11,629 nucleotides of DNA, from positions 60,582-72,210 of the forward strand of contig DFBG01000006.1 of assembly GCA_002367305.1 (NCBI GenBank). Reading direction: 5' to 3'. The position numbers and the translations under genes were made by a program. This DNA is from Actinobacteria bacterium UBA3086 (GTDB taxonomy: Bacteria; Actinomycetota; Coriobacteriia; Anaerosomatales; UBA3086). The notes beneath the pieces were generated by a model, which made no database searches, was not told the origin of the DNA, and saw only the letters and a list, made by a program, of their open reading frames with translations. Of this stretch, positions 5,221 to 11,629 are shown in pieces; the stretch's first letter is position 1, and each line of letters opens with the position of its first letter.

Positions 5221-7389
5221 ATGTCTCGACGAATTCCTCGACTGCTCCTGGCAATCGCTCTTACGCTCACGCTCACGCCGCTGGGATCCGCTGTCGGCTC
5301 GGTTGAGCCCGCCGTAGCAGCCACAACGGTGATCACCTTGGATCCGGCGATGAGCGACGGCGATTCGGGCTGGTATCTGTCGGCACCCTCAGTGTCTTTC
5401 ACCTCCGACCAGGGTGGAATGGTCTACTACGCGTGGAATGGCGGGCAGGAGAGCACAGTCTCGGTGATCGCCGGTGTCCCCGCGTTCGTCGACCCCGCGC
5501 CAGAAGGTGTGGGAATGCTGTCGGCCTACTCGGTGAACTCGCTGAATGAGACAGAAACACCTCCCGTGACCCAGACGACGGTAGTTGACTCAATCGCGCC
5601 CACAAGACCTGTGGCGCTCTCTCTTCATGTCTCCGGATCGGGAGCTCCTGTTCTCACCTGGGATGCTTCGGCTGATAGTGGCAGCGGAATGGACCACTAC
5701 ACCGTTTACCGTAATCTCTCCGGACCGCCGTTCCAGCTGAGTGACGCCATAGGCACGTCCGAGACGGAGTCCTTCACAGACGCGGATGCTCCTGCGGTGG
5801 CCGCATACTATGCTGTGGCCGCTTGGGATCAGGCTGGCCACCAATCGCTGCTGAGCGACGCGGTGAGCGTGTCTGCAGACAGAGATGCACCCACCATGCC
5901 TGGCGACCTCGAAGCGTGGTTGAATGCGCAGTCATGGGCGCGCGTGAGCTGGACTGCGTCGACGGATATCGGATCGGGTCTCAGCGGCTATGAGGTCAGT
6001 CGTCGTCTGGATGCGGGATCGTGGAGCATCGTCGCGACGCTGCCCCCGAACTCCACGTTCTACGATGATCATGATGGTGCCGTCTCATCGGCAGGTACCG
6101 TCGAGTATCGGGTACTTGCTTTCGATCGCGCAGGGCTGCAATCCGGTACGGCGGGTCCCGTAGTGGCTGGAGTTGACACGACACCGCCTGATGCACCGAA
6201 TGCACCTGTTGTCGTGCCCGTGCACACCGGTGAGGTCTCCGGTTCGTTCTCCATCTCCTGGCAGATTCCGGCGGATGCGCTCTCGGGCGTCTTGAGCGGT
6301 GAGATGCTCTCCGGTACCAGTGACGACGCGTTGGTGGAGACCACGGGCATCCAGGATGCATCGACGATCGTGGATATCGACGCAGCTCACTCATTGCGCT
6401 ACTTCGCTGTCAGGTTCGAGGACAGGGCGGGCAATCTCTCGGCACTCTCCCCGGTTGCTGCTGGGCGCAGTATTGCGGTCGTTCGCGCAGCCGGTGCCAC
6501 TCGGATAGAAACCTCGCACGCGCTCAGCGATGAGGCATTCGACGCGGCTTCGACGGTTGTGTTCGCGTCCGCCGCTGATTATCCGGATGCCTTGGCCGCA
6601 TCAGGTCTCGCGGGTGCAGTCGACGGACCCGTACTGCTGGTCGGCTCCGGCGCTCTTCCTGTCAGCACGATCGCAGAGCTCCAGCGACTGGGCGCCACGG
6701 ATGGCTATGTGATAGGCGGACAGATGGCGATATCCGCTGACACCATGACGTCTATCAGCTCCGTATTGTCCGGAACGGTCACGAGACTCTCAGGCCAAAG
6801 TCGTTACGAGACTGCGGTGGCTGTCGCCTATGAGATCGCGCGAGTCTCGGGTGCACCGTCGCGGGCATATATCGTCTCTGCCCGAGGCTTCGCGGACGCG
6901 CTTTCGGCTGGGCCCGCGGCGTTCACTGAGACCGCTCCCGTGCTGTTCGCGAACGATGCGGTCGTACCGGCAGTGACCCTGTCGGTGCTCCAGGACCTCG
7001 GTGTCACTGAAACGATCATTGCAGGGGGTCCGATGGCCGTTACGTCGCAAGCTGAGTCATTGCTTCCTGATCCGCTGCGCCTATCCGGGGCCACACGCTA
7101 TGAGACCTCGGCCGCATTCGTCGAGTGGGCGTACCAGGAGGGAGTCCTCTATCCCGATCGTCCGGTGATCGCGACGGGTGCGAACTTCCCTGACGGCCTG
7201 TGCGCGGCATCGGCCGCGGGACACTTCGCCTCGGCGGTGCATCTCGTCTCTGACGCCACTGTTAGCGCCCTTGCTGCTGACTTGACACGTGATCGTGCAT
7301 CGTTCGAGTACTGCAGTGTCGCCGGAGGTGTGTTGACCGTCCCGGACAGCACGATCTCGCTCATATTCGATTCGATCTCGGTGCCGTAA
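5221..7389 (+). CDS. Secreted surface protein with FN3-like domains and three CWB2 repeats
   Basis: The 722-residue product starts with a Sec signal peptide: basic SRRIPR, hydrophobic core at about 8-25, likely cleavage after AVAA (31-34). Residues 35-125 look like a small beta-sandwich domain (WYLSAPSVSF segment). Three fibronectin-III-like modules follow at about 128-216, 224-318 and 321-415. Three cell-wall-binding type 2 repeats lie at about 422-512 (AGATRIETS), 522-610 (SGQSRYETA) and 620-715 (SGATRYETS). CWB2 modules usually occur in threes and hold proteins non-covalently to anionic wall polymers, so this is probably an exported wall protein with an adhesive or structural N-terminal part; no enzymatic motif is seen. 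ATG 5221 is preferred because TGGAGG lies 7 nt upstream and the signal peptide begins there; the upstream GTG at 5182 would add 13 residues. From ATG 5221 I find no lysine, and only two cysteines (660, 698). It is divergent from gltX, with no clear terminator downstream. Confidence 0.9.
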   Translation: MSRRIPRLLLAIALTLTLTPLGSAVGSVEPAVAATTVITLDPAMSDGDSGWYLSAPSVSFTSDQGGMVYYAWNGGQESTVSVIAGVPAFVDPAPEGVGMLSAYSVNSLNETETPPVTQTTVVDSIAPTRPVALSLHVSGSGAPVLTWDASADSGSGMDHYTVYRNLSGPPFQLSDAIGTSETESFTDADAPAVAAYYAVAAWDQAGHQSLLSDAVSVSADRDAPTMPGDLEAWLNAQSWARVSWTASTDIGSGLSGYEVSRRLDAGSWSIVATLPPNSTFYDDHDGAVSSAGTVEYRVLAFDRAGLQSGTAGPVVAGVDTTPPDAPNAPVVVPVHTGEVSGSFSISWQIPADALSGVLSGEMLSGTSDDALVETTGIQDASTIVDIDAAHSLRYFAVRFEDRAGNLSALSPVAAGRSIAVVRAAGATRIETSHALSDEAFDAASTVVFASAADYPDALAASGLAGAVDGPVLLVGSGALPVSTIAELQRLGATDGYVIGGQMAISADTMTSISSVLSGTVTRLSGQSRYETAVAVAYEIARVSGAPSRAYIVSARGFADALSAGPAAFTETAPVLFANDAVVPAVTLSVLQDLGVTETIIAGGPMAVTSQAESLLPDPLRLSGATRYETSAAFVEWAYQEGVLYPDRPVIATGANFPDGLCAASAAGHFASAVHLVSDATVSALAADLTRDRASFEYCSVAGGVLTVPDSTISLIFDSISVP

Positions 7390-7421
7390 AGGAACACTTC
7401 TACATCTCTCCCTTCAATGGC

Positions 7422-7450
7422 TTCTCGCGGCGGTTCTCGCGTGGTAGACT
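7422..7450 (+). promoter_or_regulatory. Weak candidate promoter for the metK leader
   Basis: TAGACT (7445-7450, four of six to TATAAT) lies 17 bp after TTCTCG (7422-7427, a poor -35). Initiation near 7457 would place the transcript start just before riboswitch helix P1, as is usual for S-box leaders. The position supports it more than the hexamers do. Two tandem TTCTCGCG copies (7422-7429, 7434-7441) overlap this region. Confidence 0.35.
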
Positions 7451-7456
7451 CCTCCT

Positions 7457-7600
7457 TGTCTCATCACGAGGCGGACGGTACGTGCGTCCGCAGAGGGTTG
7501 AGGGACCGCGCCCGGTGAAACCCCGGCAACCGACGTCAGCAATGGCGCACGGTGCCAATTCGCGGCAGACGATTTCGTGCTCGTCTGGAAGATGAGGGAG
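7457..7600 (+). promoter_or_regulatory. SAM-I (S-box) riboswitch
   Basis: This leader aptamer binds S-adenosylmethionine and controls metK by transcription termination. P1 pairs CTCATC (7460-7465) with GATGAG (7591-7596). Core signatures in order are GGTTGAGGGACCG (7496-7508, kink-turn strand), CCCGGTGAAACC (7511-7522), CGGCAACC (7524-7531) and GGTGCCAATTC (7551-7561), all matching the S-box consensus. The P1 3' strand GATGAGGG (7591-7598) can instead pair with CCCTTGTC (7635-7642), the 5' arm of the downstream terminator, by 8 bp including two G-U pairs. This gives the classical switch: no SAM, antiterminator and metK on; SAM bound, P1 formed, terminator and metK off. Confidence 0.95.
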
Positions 7601-7633
7601 TAGCCCGAGGCGTCCGGTAACGCCCCCAGCGAA

Positions 7634-7663
7634 GCCCTTGTCGTGTATGACGAGGGCATTTTT
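7634..7663 (+). terminator. Intrinsic terminator of the SAM riboswitch expression platform
   Basis: GCCCTTGTC (7634-7642), loop GTGTAT and GACGAGGGC (7649-7657) form a 9-bp stem with one G-U pair, followed by ATTTTT (7658-7663). It lies 49 nt before metK and shares its 5' arm with the alternative antiterminator helix. Confidence 0.9.
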
Positions 7664-7712
7664 GTTGCCTTCGTCACATGACCGTTCAAGTGTCGTAGTT
7701 GAAGGAGGAACC

Positions 7713-8960
7713 ATGCCGGATCGTGAGCACCTGTTCACCTCGGAATCAGTCACCGAGGGTCACCCCGATAAGATGTGCGACCAGATCTCCGATGCCATTC
7801 TGGATGCGATCTTCACTCGTGAGATCGAGCTAGCAGAAGAGGGTCGCATCGAAGAAGCTGGCGCCGATTACGTACGTGTCGCATGCGAGACGATGATCAC
7901 AACAGGTCTCGTCGTCGTAGCCGGAGAGATTCGCACTCACGCCTATGTGGACATCCCCAAGGTCGTGCGTGAGACCATCAAGGGGATCGGCTACACCCGA
8001 GCCAAGTATGGCTTCGACTACGAGACCTGTGGTGTGGTCACTTCGATCGACGAGCAGTCCTCCGACATCTCTCAGGGCGTCGATGAGTCCTACGAGGTAC
8101 AGCGTGGCGAGAAGGGCGACCCGATCGATCTCGTCGGAGCGGGCGACCAGGGCATGATGTTCGGATACGCCTGCAACGAGACGACCGAGCTCATGCCGAT
8201 GCCGATCCATCTCGCGCATCGACTGGCGCTCCGTCTCACGGATGTCCGCAAAGCTGGTGTTCTCGACTACTTGCGTCCCGATGGCAAGACCCAGGTCACC
8301 GTGAAGTACGTCGATGGCAGGCCCGTGTCGGTCGAGAAGATCCTCATTTCCACTCAGCACGCAGACAACGTTGATGTTGAAACCATGATTAAGCCTGATC
8401 TGATCGAGCACGTCATCAAGCCGGTGCTCTCCGTTGAGACCATTCCGTGGGAGGACGCAGAGGTCTTTGTGAATCCCACCGGGCGTTTCGTCATCGGTGG
8501 CCCCATGGGCGACTGCGGACTGACCGGACGCAAGATCATCGTTGACACCTACGGCGGTATGGGTCGTCACGGTGGTGGAGCGTTCTCGGGCAAGGACTGC
8601 ACCAAGGTCGATCGTTCCGCAGCGTACGCGGCCCGCTGGGTCGCAAAGAATGTGGTGGCCGCAGGACTCGCGGATCGCTGTGAAGTGCAGCTCGCCTATG
8701 CGATCGGCGTTGCGCATCCGCTTTCCGTTCTCGTTGACACCTTTGGAACAGAGAACGTCTCAGTCGTCTCCATTGAGAAGGCTGTCAGTGAGGTGTTCGA
8801 CCTGCGACCGGGTGCGATCATCCGCGATCTGAAACTCAGGCGACCGATCTACCAGAAGACCGCGGCCTATGGCCACTTCGGTCGTGCTGATAAGGACTTC
8901 ACGTGGGAACTCTGCGACAAGGCAGACGCACTCGCTGAGGCTGCTGGTCTCAACGACTAG
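7713..8960 (+). CDS. metK: S-adenosylmethionine synthase (methionine adenosyltransferase)
   Basis: The enzyme makes S-adenosylmethionine from methionine and ATP, releasing phosphate and pyrophosphate, in the cytoplasm. The 415-residue product is slightly longer than the roughly 380-400 usual for the family. Signatures are SVTEGHPDK (12-20), GAGDQGMMFGYA (142-153), FVIGGPMGDCGLTGRK (259-274) and the phosphate-binding GGGAFSGKD (287-295); all three repeated-fold domains appear complete. ATG 7713 is chosen because AAGGAGG ends 4 nt upstream and the family N-terminus (EHLFTSESVTEGHPDK) begins right after it; upstream in-frame codons lie within the riboswitch terminator. Expression is controlled by the SAM-I riboswitch, so product feedback is direct. 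priA follows after 103 bp, past a strong hairpin. The order metK, priA, def is common among bacteria. Nothing unusual is visible in the active-site motifs. Confidence 0.98.
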   Translation: MPDREHLFTSESVTEGHPDKMCDQISDAILDAIFTREIELAEEGRIEEAGADYVRVACETMITTGLVVVAGEIRTHAYVDIPKVVRETIKGIGYTRAKYGFDYETCGVVTSIDEQSSDISQGVDESYEVQRGEKGDPIDLVGAGDQGMMFGYACNETTELMPMPIHLAHRLALRLTDVRKAGVLDYLRPDGKTQVTVKYVDGRPVSVEKILISTQHADNVDVETMIKPDLIEHVIKPVLSVETIPWEDAEVFVNPTGRFVIGGPMGDCGLTGRKIIVDTYGGMGRHGGGAFSGKDCTKVDRSAAYAARWVAKNVVAAGLADRCEVQLAYAIGVAHPLSVLVDTFGTENVSVVSIEKAVSEVFDLRPGAIIRDLKLRRPIYQKTAAYGHFGRADKDFTWELCDKADALAEAAGLND

Positions 8961-8980
8961 CTCCGAATGTGCATTTCTTG

Positions 8981-9015
8981 GGCCGCCGACATCGTGGATG
9001 TCGGCGGCCTTCTGT
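8981..9015 (+). terminator. Strong hairpin after metK, terminator-like with weak U-tract
   Basis: GGCCGCCGACATC (8981-8993), loop GTG and GATGTCGGCGGCC (8997-9009) form a perfect 13-bp stem starting 20 nt after the metK stop. The following bases TTCTGT contain only four T in six, so termination may be partial. It could also act as an RNA-stabilising intercistronic hairpin between metK and priA. Confidence 0.7.
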
Positions 9016-9063
9016 ATGCTCGTAGAGGTCTGCCGTCACAACCGACATGGGGGATAGGTACTC

Positions 9064-11439
9064 GTGCACGTCGCACATGTGATTCTCGACATCCCAACAC
9101 GAGGGCTCTCTGACCCGTTCGACTATGCAGTGCCCGAGGCTCTCAGTGCTCGCGCTACTGTCGGTAGCGTTGTTCTTGTGCCGCTGGGACCACGCGTCGT
9201 TGTCGGATACGTGGTGGCCAGGGTGAGTGAATCCGAGTTCGATGAGCCGCGTGAGATCCTCGAAGTTCTCGTGGACTCAATGTTCGACTCCACAGCGGTG
9301 GAACTCGCCAAGGTCATTGCTCGCGAGAATGTTGCACCCCTATCCACTGCGTTGCGTCTCTTTCTGCCGCCGGGAAGCTCCCCCCGAGTGGTCGCGCATC
9401 TCACGTCGTCCGGACCTCAGCCGGAAAGAGAACCTGAGCGCAGTCTCTGGGGAGCAGCAAGAACGGGGATTGTTCAAGACCGTTTGATTCGCGGTCGGCA
9501 AGGAGTTCCCGTATCGACCATCGACCGTATGGTCGCACGCGGGGAGCTCGTGCGTAGATGGGATCTGGTCCGGCCGGGAGTCGGACCTGTCGATGAACGA
9601 TGGGTCGAGATCACCGCAGCCGGAACGGAATATGAGCCAAAGCCCAACGCAACACTTCAACGATCGATTCTCGATGCCTTATCGGAGGGACCGGTCCGCA
9701 CCGTTGAACTCAATGCGCAACTGGGTGTTTCGGTAGCATCTGCTCTGAGCCGACTGTCTGATCAGGGTCTCGTCACAATTTACGACCGAAGGCGTATGCG
9801 CTCGGTCGAGGTCAATGCACGTCCGGCTCCCCGTCATGAGAGCCTGACCGAAGGCCAGAGAGACGCGTTGGCCGCAATCGAGGCCTCTGAGCCTGGCTCG
9901 GTCGTCGTTCTCGACGGAGTCACCGGGTCGGGCAAGACCGAGGTCTACCTTCGGGCGATCGAAGCGGCTCAGCAAAGAGGCCTCGGTGCGATCGTTCTCG
10001 TCCCGGAGATCGCGCTGACTCCGCAAACGGTTGGGAGGTTCCGCAGTAGGTTCGGGGATGCCGTTGCCGTAATGCATAGCCGACTTTCTCAAGGTGAGCG
10101 TTTCGATGAGTGGGATCGGGTGGGTCGTGGTGAGGCATCTTTGGTCGTGGGTGCTCGGTCCGCACTCTTTGCCCCCGTTGCCCATCTGGGTCTTGTGGTC
10201 ATAGATGAGGAACATGAGTCCTCATACAAGCAAGGTCAGAGTCCTCGGTATCACGCGCGCACTATTGCGGCCCAACTCGTGAAGTCCCGCGGAGCACGGT
10301 TGATTCTCGGTAGTGCCACTCCCGATCTCGGTACGCTTCAGCGTTGCGAGACAGGGGAGTGGATTCGCGTGGCCATGCCAGAGCGAGTAGGTGCAGCGAC
10401 TCTTCCGTCCATCGAGGTTGTGGACATGGCTCAGGAGTTCGAAGATGGACATCGCTCCATGTTCTCGCGACCTTTGCTCAATGCACTTGCGCATGTGGAG
10501 GCGGAATCATCTAAGGCAGTGATGCTTCTCAATCGGCGTGGATTCGCATCGTTCATCCTCTGCCGGGAATGCGGATACGTGCCCGAATGCGAACGGTGCT
10601 CCGTGTCACTCACGTTTCACGAGTCGTCAGGAAAACTGGTCTGCCATCACTGTGGATACTCCACTGATCCGCCTCCTGTTTGCCCTCGATGTCAGAGTGC
10701 CTATCTGAAGAAGTTCGGGGCTGGAACCGAAAGGGTCGAGGCCGAGCTCTCGGCGGTCACCGGTCTGCCCATCATCCGCATGGACGCGGACACCACTTCG
10801 GGAAAAGGCGGTCACGAGAAAGCTCTCGCGCGTTTTGAGGCGCTCGAGAGCGGAATACTTCTGGGTACTCAGATGGTGGCCAAGGGTCTCGACTATCCTG
10901 AGGTCACCCTAGTAGGAGTCATAAATGCGGACACCACGCTCCACATGCCGGATTTCAGATCTGCCGAGCGGACTCACCAACTGCTGTCCCAGGTTGCAGG
11001 ACGGGCGGGTCGAGGTGAGAAGCCTGGCACCGTGGTGATCCAGACGTACTGGCCGGACCACCCAGCGATCCAAGCCGCATCAACACACGACAGGAGGCCT
11101 TTTCACGCCCAAGAACTGGCCGACCGTCGTGCGCTCAACTATCCTCCGTTTGGTCGCTTGGCGCGCGTGCTGGTGACGGGAGAGAACCTGGATGCGGTTC
11201 GCGAACAATCGGCTGCAATAGCCCGCGCGATCAGTGCGGTCTGTCCACCCGATGTGGTCGTTCTCGGTCCCGGGCCGGCGGCCATCGCTCGCCTCAAAGG
11301 TCAGCATCGATGGCACCTGTTGCTCAAGGGAGCGGAGCATAGTGATCTCGCGGTAGTGGTCGGCGCGGCGCTCGACACGATCCACTCTGTGGCCGATGTC
11401 ACCGTGGCGCCCGATATTGATCCCTACGATATGCTCTGA
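9064..11439 (+). CDS. priA: Primosomal protein N' (replication restart helicase PriA)
   Basis: PriA recognises stalled or broken replication forks, unwinds DNA 3' to 5' and starts reloading of the replicative helicase. The 791-residue protein has the N-terminal DNA-binding domain (from about 3, ending motif DPFDYAVPE), a winged-helix region (about 196-245), and a complete superfamily 2 helicase: Walker A GVTGSGKT (285-292), DEEH (381-384), GSATP (416-420), GTQMVAKGLDYP (601-612) and QVAGRAGR (643-650). Eight cysteines bind two zinc ions: C500, C503, C509, C512 and C527, C530, C540, C543. The C-terminal domain has GPGPAAIARLKGQHRWHLLLK-like signature (735-755) and ends IDPYDML. GTG 9064 is the start that fits the family N-terminus; a G-rich stretch (9049-9054) and AGG (9056-9058) serve as a modest ribosome-binding site. 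It is longer than E. coli PriA (732 residues). The ATPase motifs are intact, unlike mycobacterial PriA. Confidence 0.96.
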   Translation: MHVAHVILDIPTRGLSDPFDYAVPEALSARATVGSVVLVPLGPRVVVGYVVARVSESEFDEPREILEVLVDSMFDSTAVELAKVIARENVAPLSTALRLFLPPGSSPRVVAHLTSSGPQPEREPERSLWGAARTGIVQDRLIRGRQGVPVSTIDRMVARGELVRRWDLVRPGVGPVDERWVEITAAGTEYEPKPNATLQRSILDALSEGPVRTVELNAQLGVSVASALSRLSDQGLVTIYDRRRMRSVEVNARPAPRHESLTEGQRDALAAIEASEPGSVVVLDGVTGSGKTEVYLRAIEAAQQRGLGAIVLVPEIALTPQTVGRFRSRFGDAVAVMHSRLSQGERFDEWDRVGRGEASLVVGARSALFAPVAHLGLVVIDEEHESSYKQGQSPRYHARTIAAQLVKSRGARLILGSATPDLGTLQRCETGEWIRVAMPERVGAATLPSIEVVDMAQEFEDGHRSMFSRPLLNALAHVEAESSKAVMLLNRRGFASFILCRECGYVPECERCSVSLTFHESSGKLVCHHCGYSTDPPPVCPRCQSAYLKKFGAGTERVEAELSAVTGLPIIRMDADTTSGKGGHEKALARFEALESGILLGTQMVAKGLDYPEVTLVGVINADTTLHMPDFRSAERTHQLLSQVAGRAGRGEKPGTVVIQTYWPDHPAIQAASTHDRRPFHAQELADRRALNYPPFGRLARVLVTGENLDAVREQSAAIARAISAVCPPDVVVLGPGPAAIARLKGQHRWHLLLKGAEHSDLAVVVGAALDTIHSVADVTVAPDIDPYDML

Positions 11440-11537
11440 TGTCATATTCTTGAGGTCATCCTAGGGTAGAATCAGACTACGGCAGAATCTTTGCTTTCAT
11501 CAATGTGAGCACTCGGTCTTATCGTGAGGAATGACGT

Positions 11538-11629
11538 ATGAAGATATTGAGTCACCCTAACCCAGTTCTCAAGCAGAAGGCCCATGAGGTCGACCCTCTC
11601 CAAGACGGCGAACTCAGAGGGCTCGTCTC
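11538..11629 (+). CDS. def: Peptide deformylase, N-terminal fragment (cut by window end)
   Basis: Thirty codons and two bases are visible. The N-terminus MKILSHPNPVLKQKAHEV matches the deformylase pattern (hydrophobic, then HP or YP, then PVLR/K with A and V). This metalloenzyme removes the formyl group from the initiator methionine of new proteins. The metal-binding motifs lie beyond the window. ATG 11538 has GAGGA (11526-11530) 7 nt upstream. The gap to priA is 98 bp, with a TAGAAT (11467-11472) that could be a -10 but lacks a good -35. The priA-def order, usually followed by fmt, supports the call. Confidence 0.85.
   Translation, partial: MKILSHPNPVLKQKAHEVDPLQDGELRGLV

Noticed and set aside
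4320..5306. Long plus-strand open frame (328 codons) opposite gltX
   Set aside because: It is antisense to a fully conserved GluRS, has no recognisable domain and no good ribosome-binding site, and runs into the next real gene. It is a shadow of GC-rich coding sequence.
7638..7712. Upstream start for metK
   Set aside because: It lies within the riboswitch terminator stem, and MetK homologues start near the 7713 ATG, which has AAGGAGG just upstream.
7830..8717. Minus-strand open frame of 295 codons opposite metK
   Set aside because: It lies wholly inside metK, which shows all family motifs. The antisense product resembles no known family and has no plausible start signals.
1..11629. Mobile elements, CRISPR arrays, phage or defence genes
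   Set aside because: No transposase, integrase, terminal inverted repeats, regular spacer-repeat pattern or defence-type domains were seen. The gene content is housekeeping plus one surface protein.

Overview
The window looks like ordinary chromosomal DNA of a GC-rich actinobacterium, most likely a member of the Coriobacteriia or a neighbouring anaerobic lineage. This is inferred from four things. A gltX, tRNA-Gln, tRNA-Glu cluster is present, as in other Actinobacteria. A surface protein carries three cell-wall-binding repeats of type 2 (CWB2). metK is controlled by a SAM-I riboswitch. PriA keeps all its helicase motifs, unlike the degenerate PriA of mycobacteria. I see no insertion sequence, phage gene, integrase or CRISPR array.

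Layout. (i) 1-831 (+): the 3' part of a gene for a very acidic, low-complexity protein that ends in a four-cysteine tail. (ii) 917-2893 (+): a fused I/D AAA+ and VWA subunit of a magnesium/cobalt-chelatase type enzyme, behind a short intergenic region with two palindromes. (iii) 2921-5090 (-): the RNA and translation block. In transcription order it is gltX (glutamyl-tRNA synthetase), a strong internal promoter, tRNA-Gln(CUG), tRNA-Glu(CUC), an intrinsic terminator, then rnpB (RNase P RNA) with its own promoter. rnpB ends tail-to-tail with the chelatase gene. (iv) 5221-7389 (+): a secreted CWB2 surface protein, divergent from gltX across a 130-bp region with an 8-bp-arm dyad. (v) 7457-8960 (+): a SAM-I riboswitch with a visible terminator and antiterminator, controlling metK. 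(vi) 9064-11629 (+): priA, then the first 30 codons of def (peptide deformylase), a common housekeeping order.

How the genes work together. GluRS and its tRNAs form one unit; if the genome lacks GlnRS, this GluRS would also charge tRNA-Gln, for later amidation by GatCAB. RNase P, encoded next door, matures those tRNAs. MetK makes SAM, which feeds back on its own riboswitch. PriA restarts stalled replication forks, and Def removes the formyl group from new proteins. The chelatase subunit needs a large catalytic partner (CobN/BchH type) that is not in the window.

I found no clear new multi-gene system. The points most worth a second look are: the cysteine-tailed acidic protein; the NrdR-box-like palindrome in front of the chelatase; the four-cysteine insert in the chelatase AAA+ domain; the complete absence of lysine from the 722-residue CWB2 protein; and the dyad between gltX and that gene.
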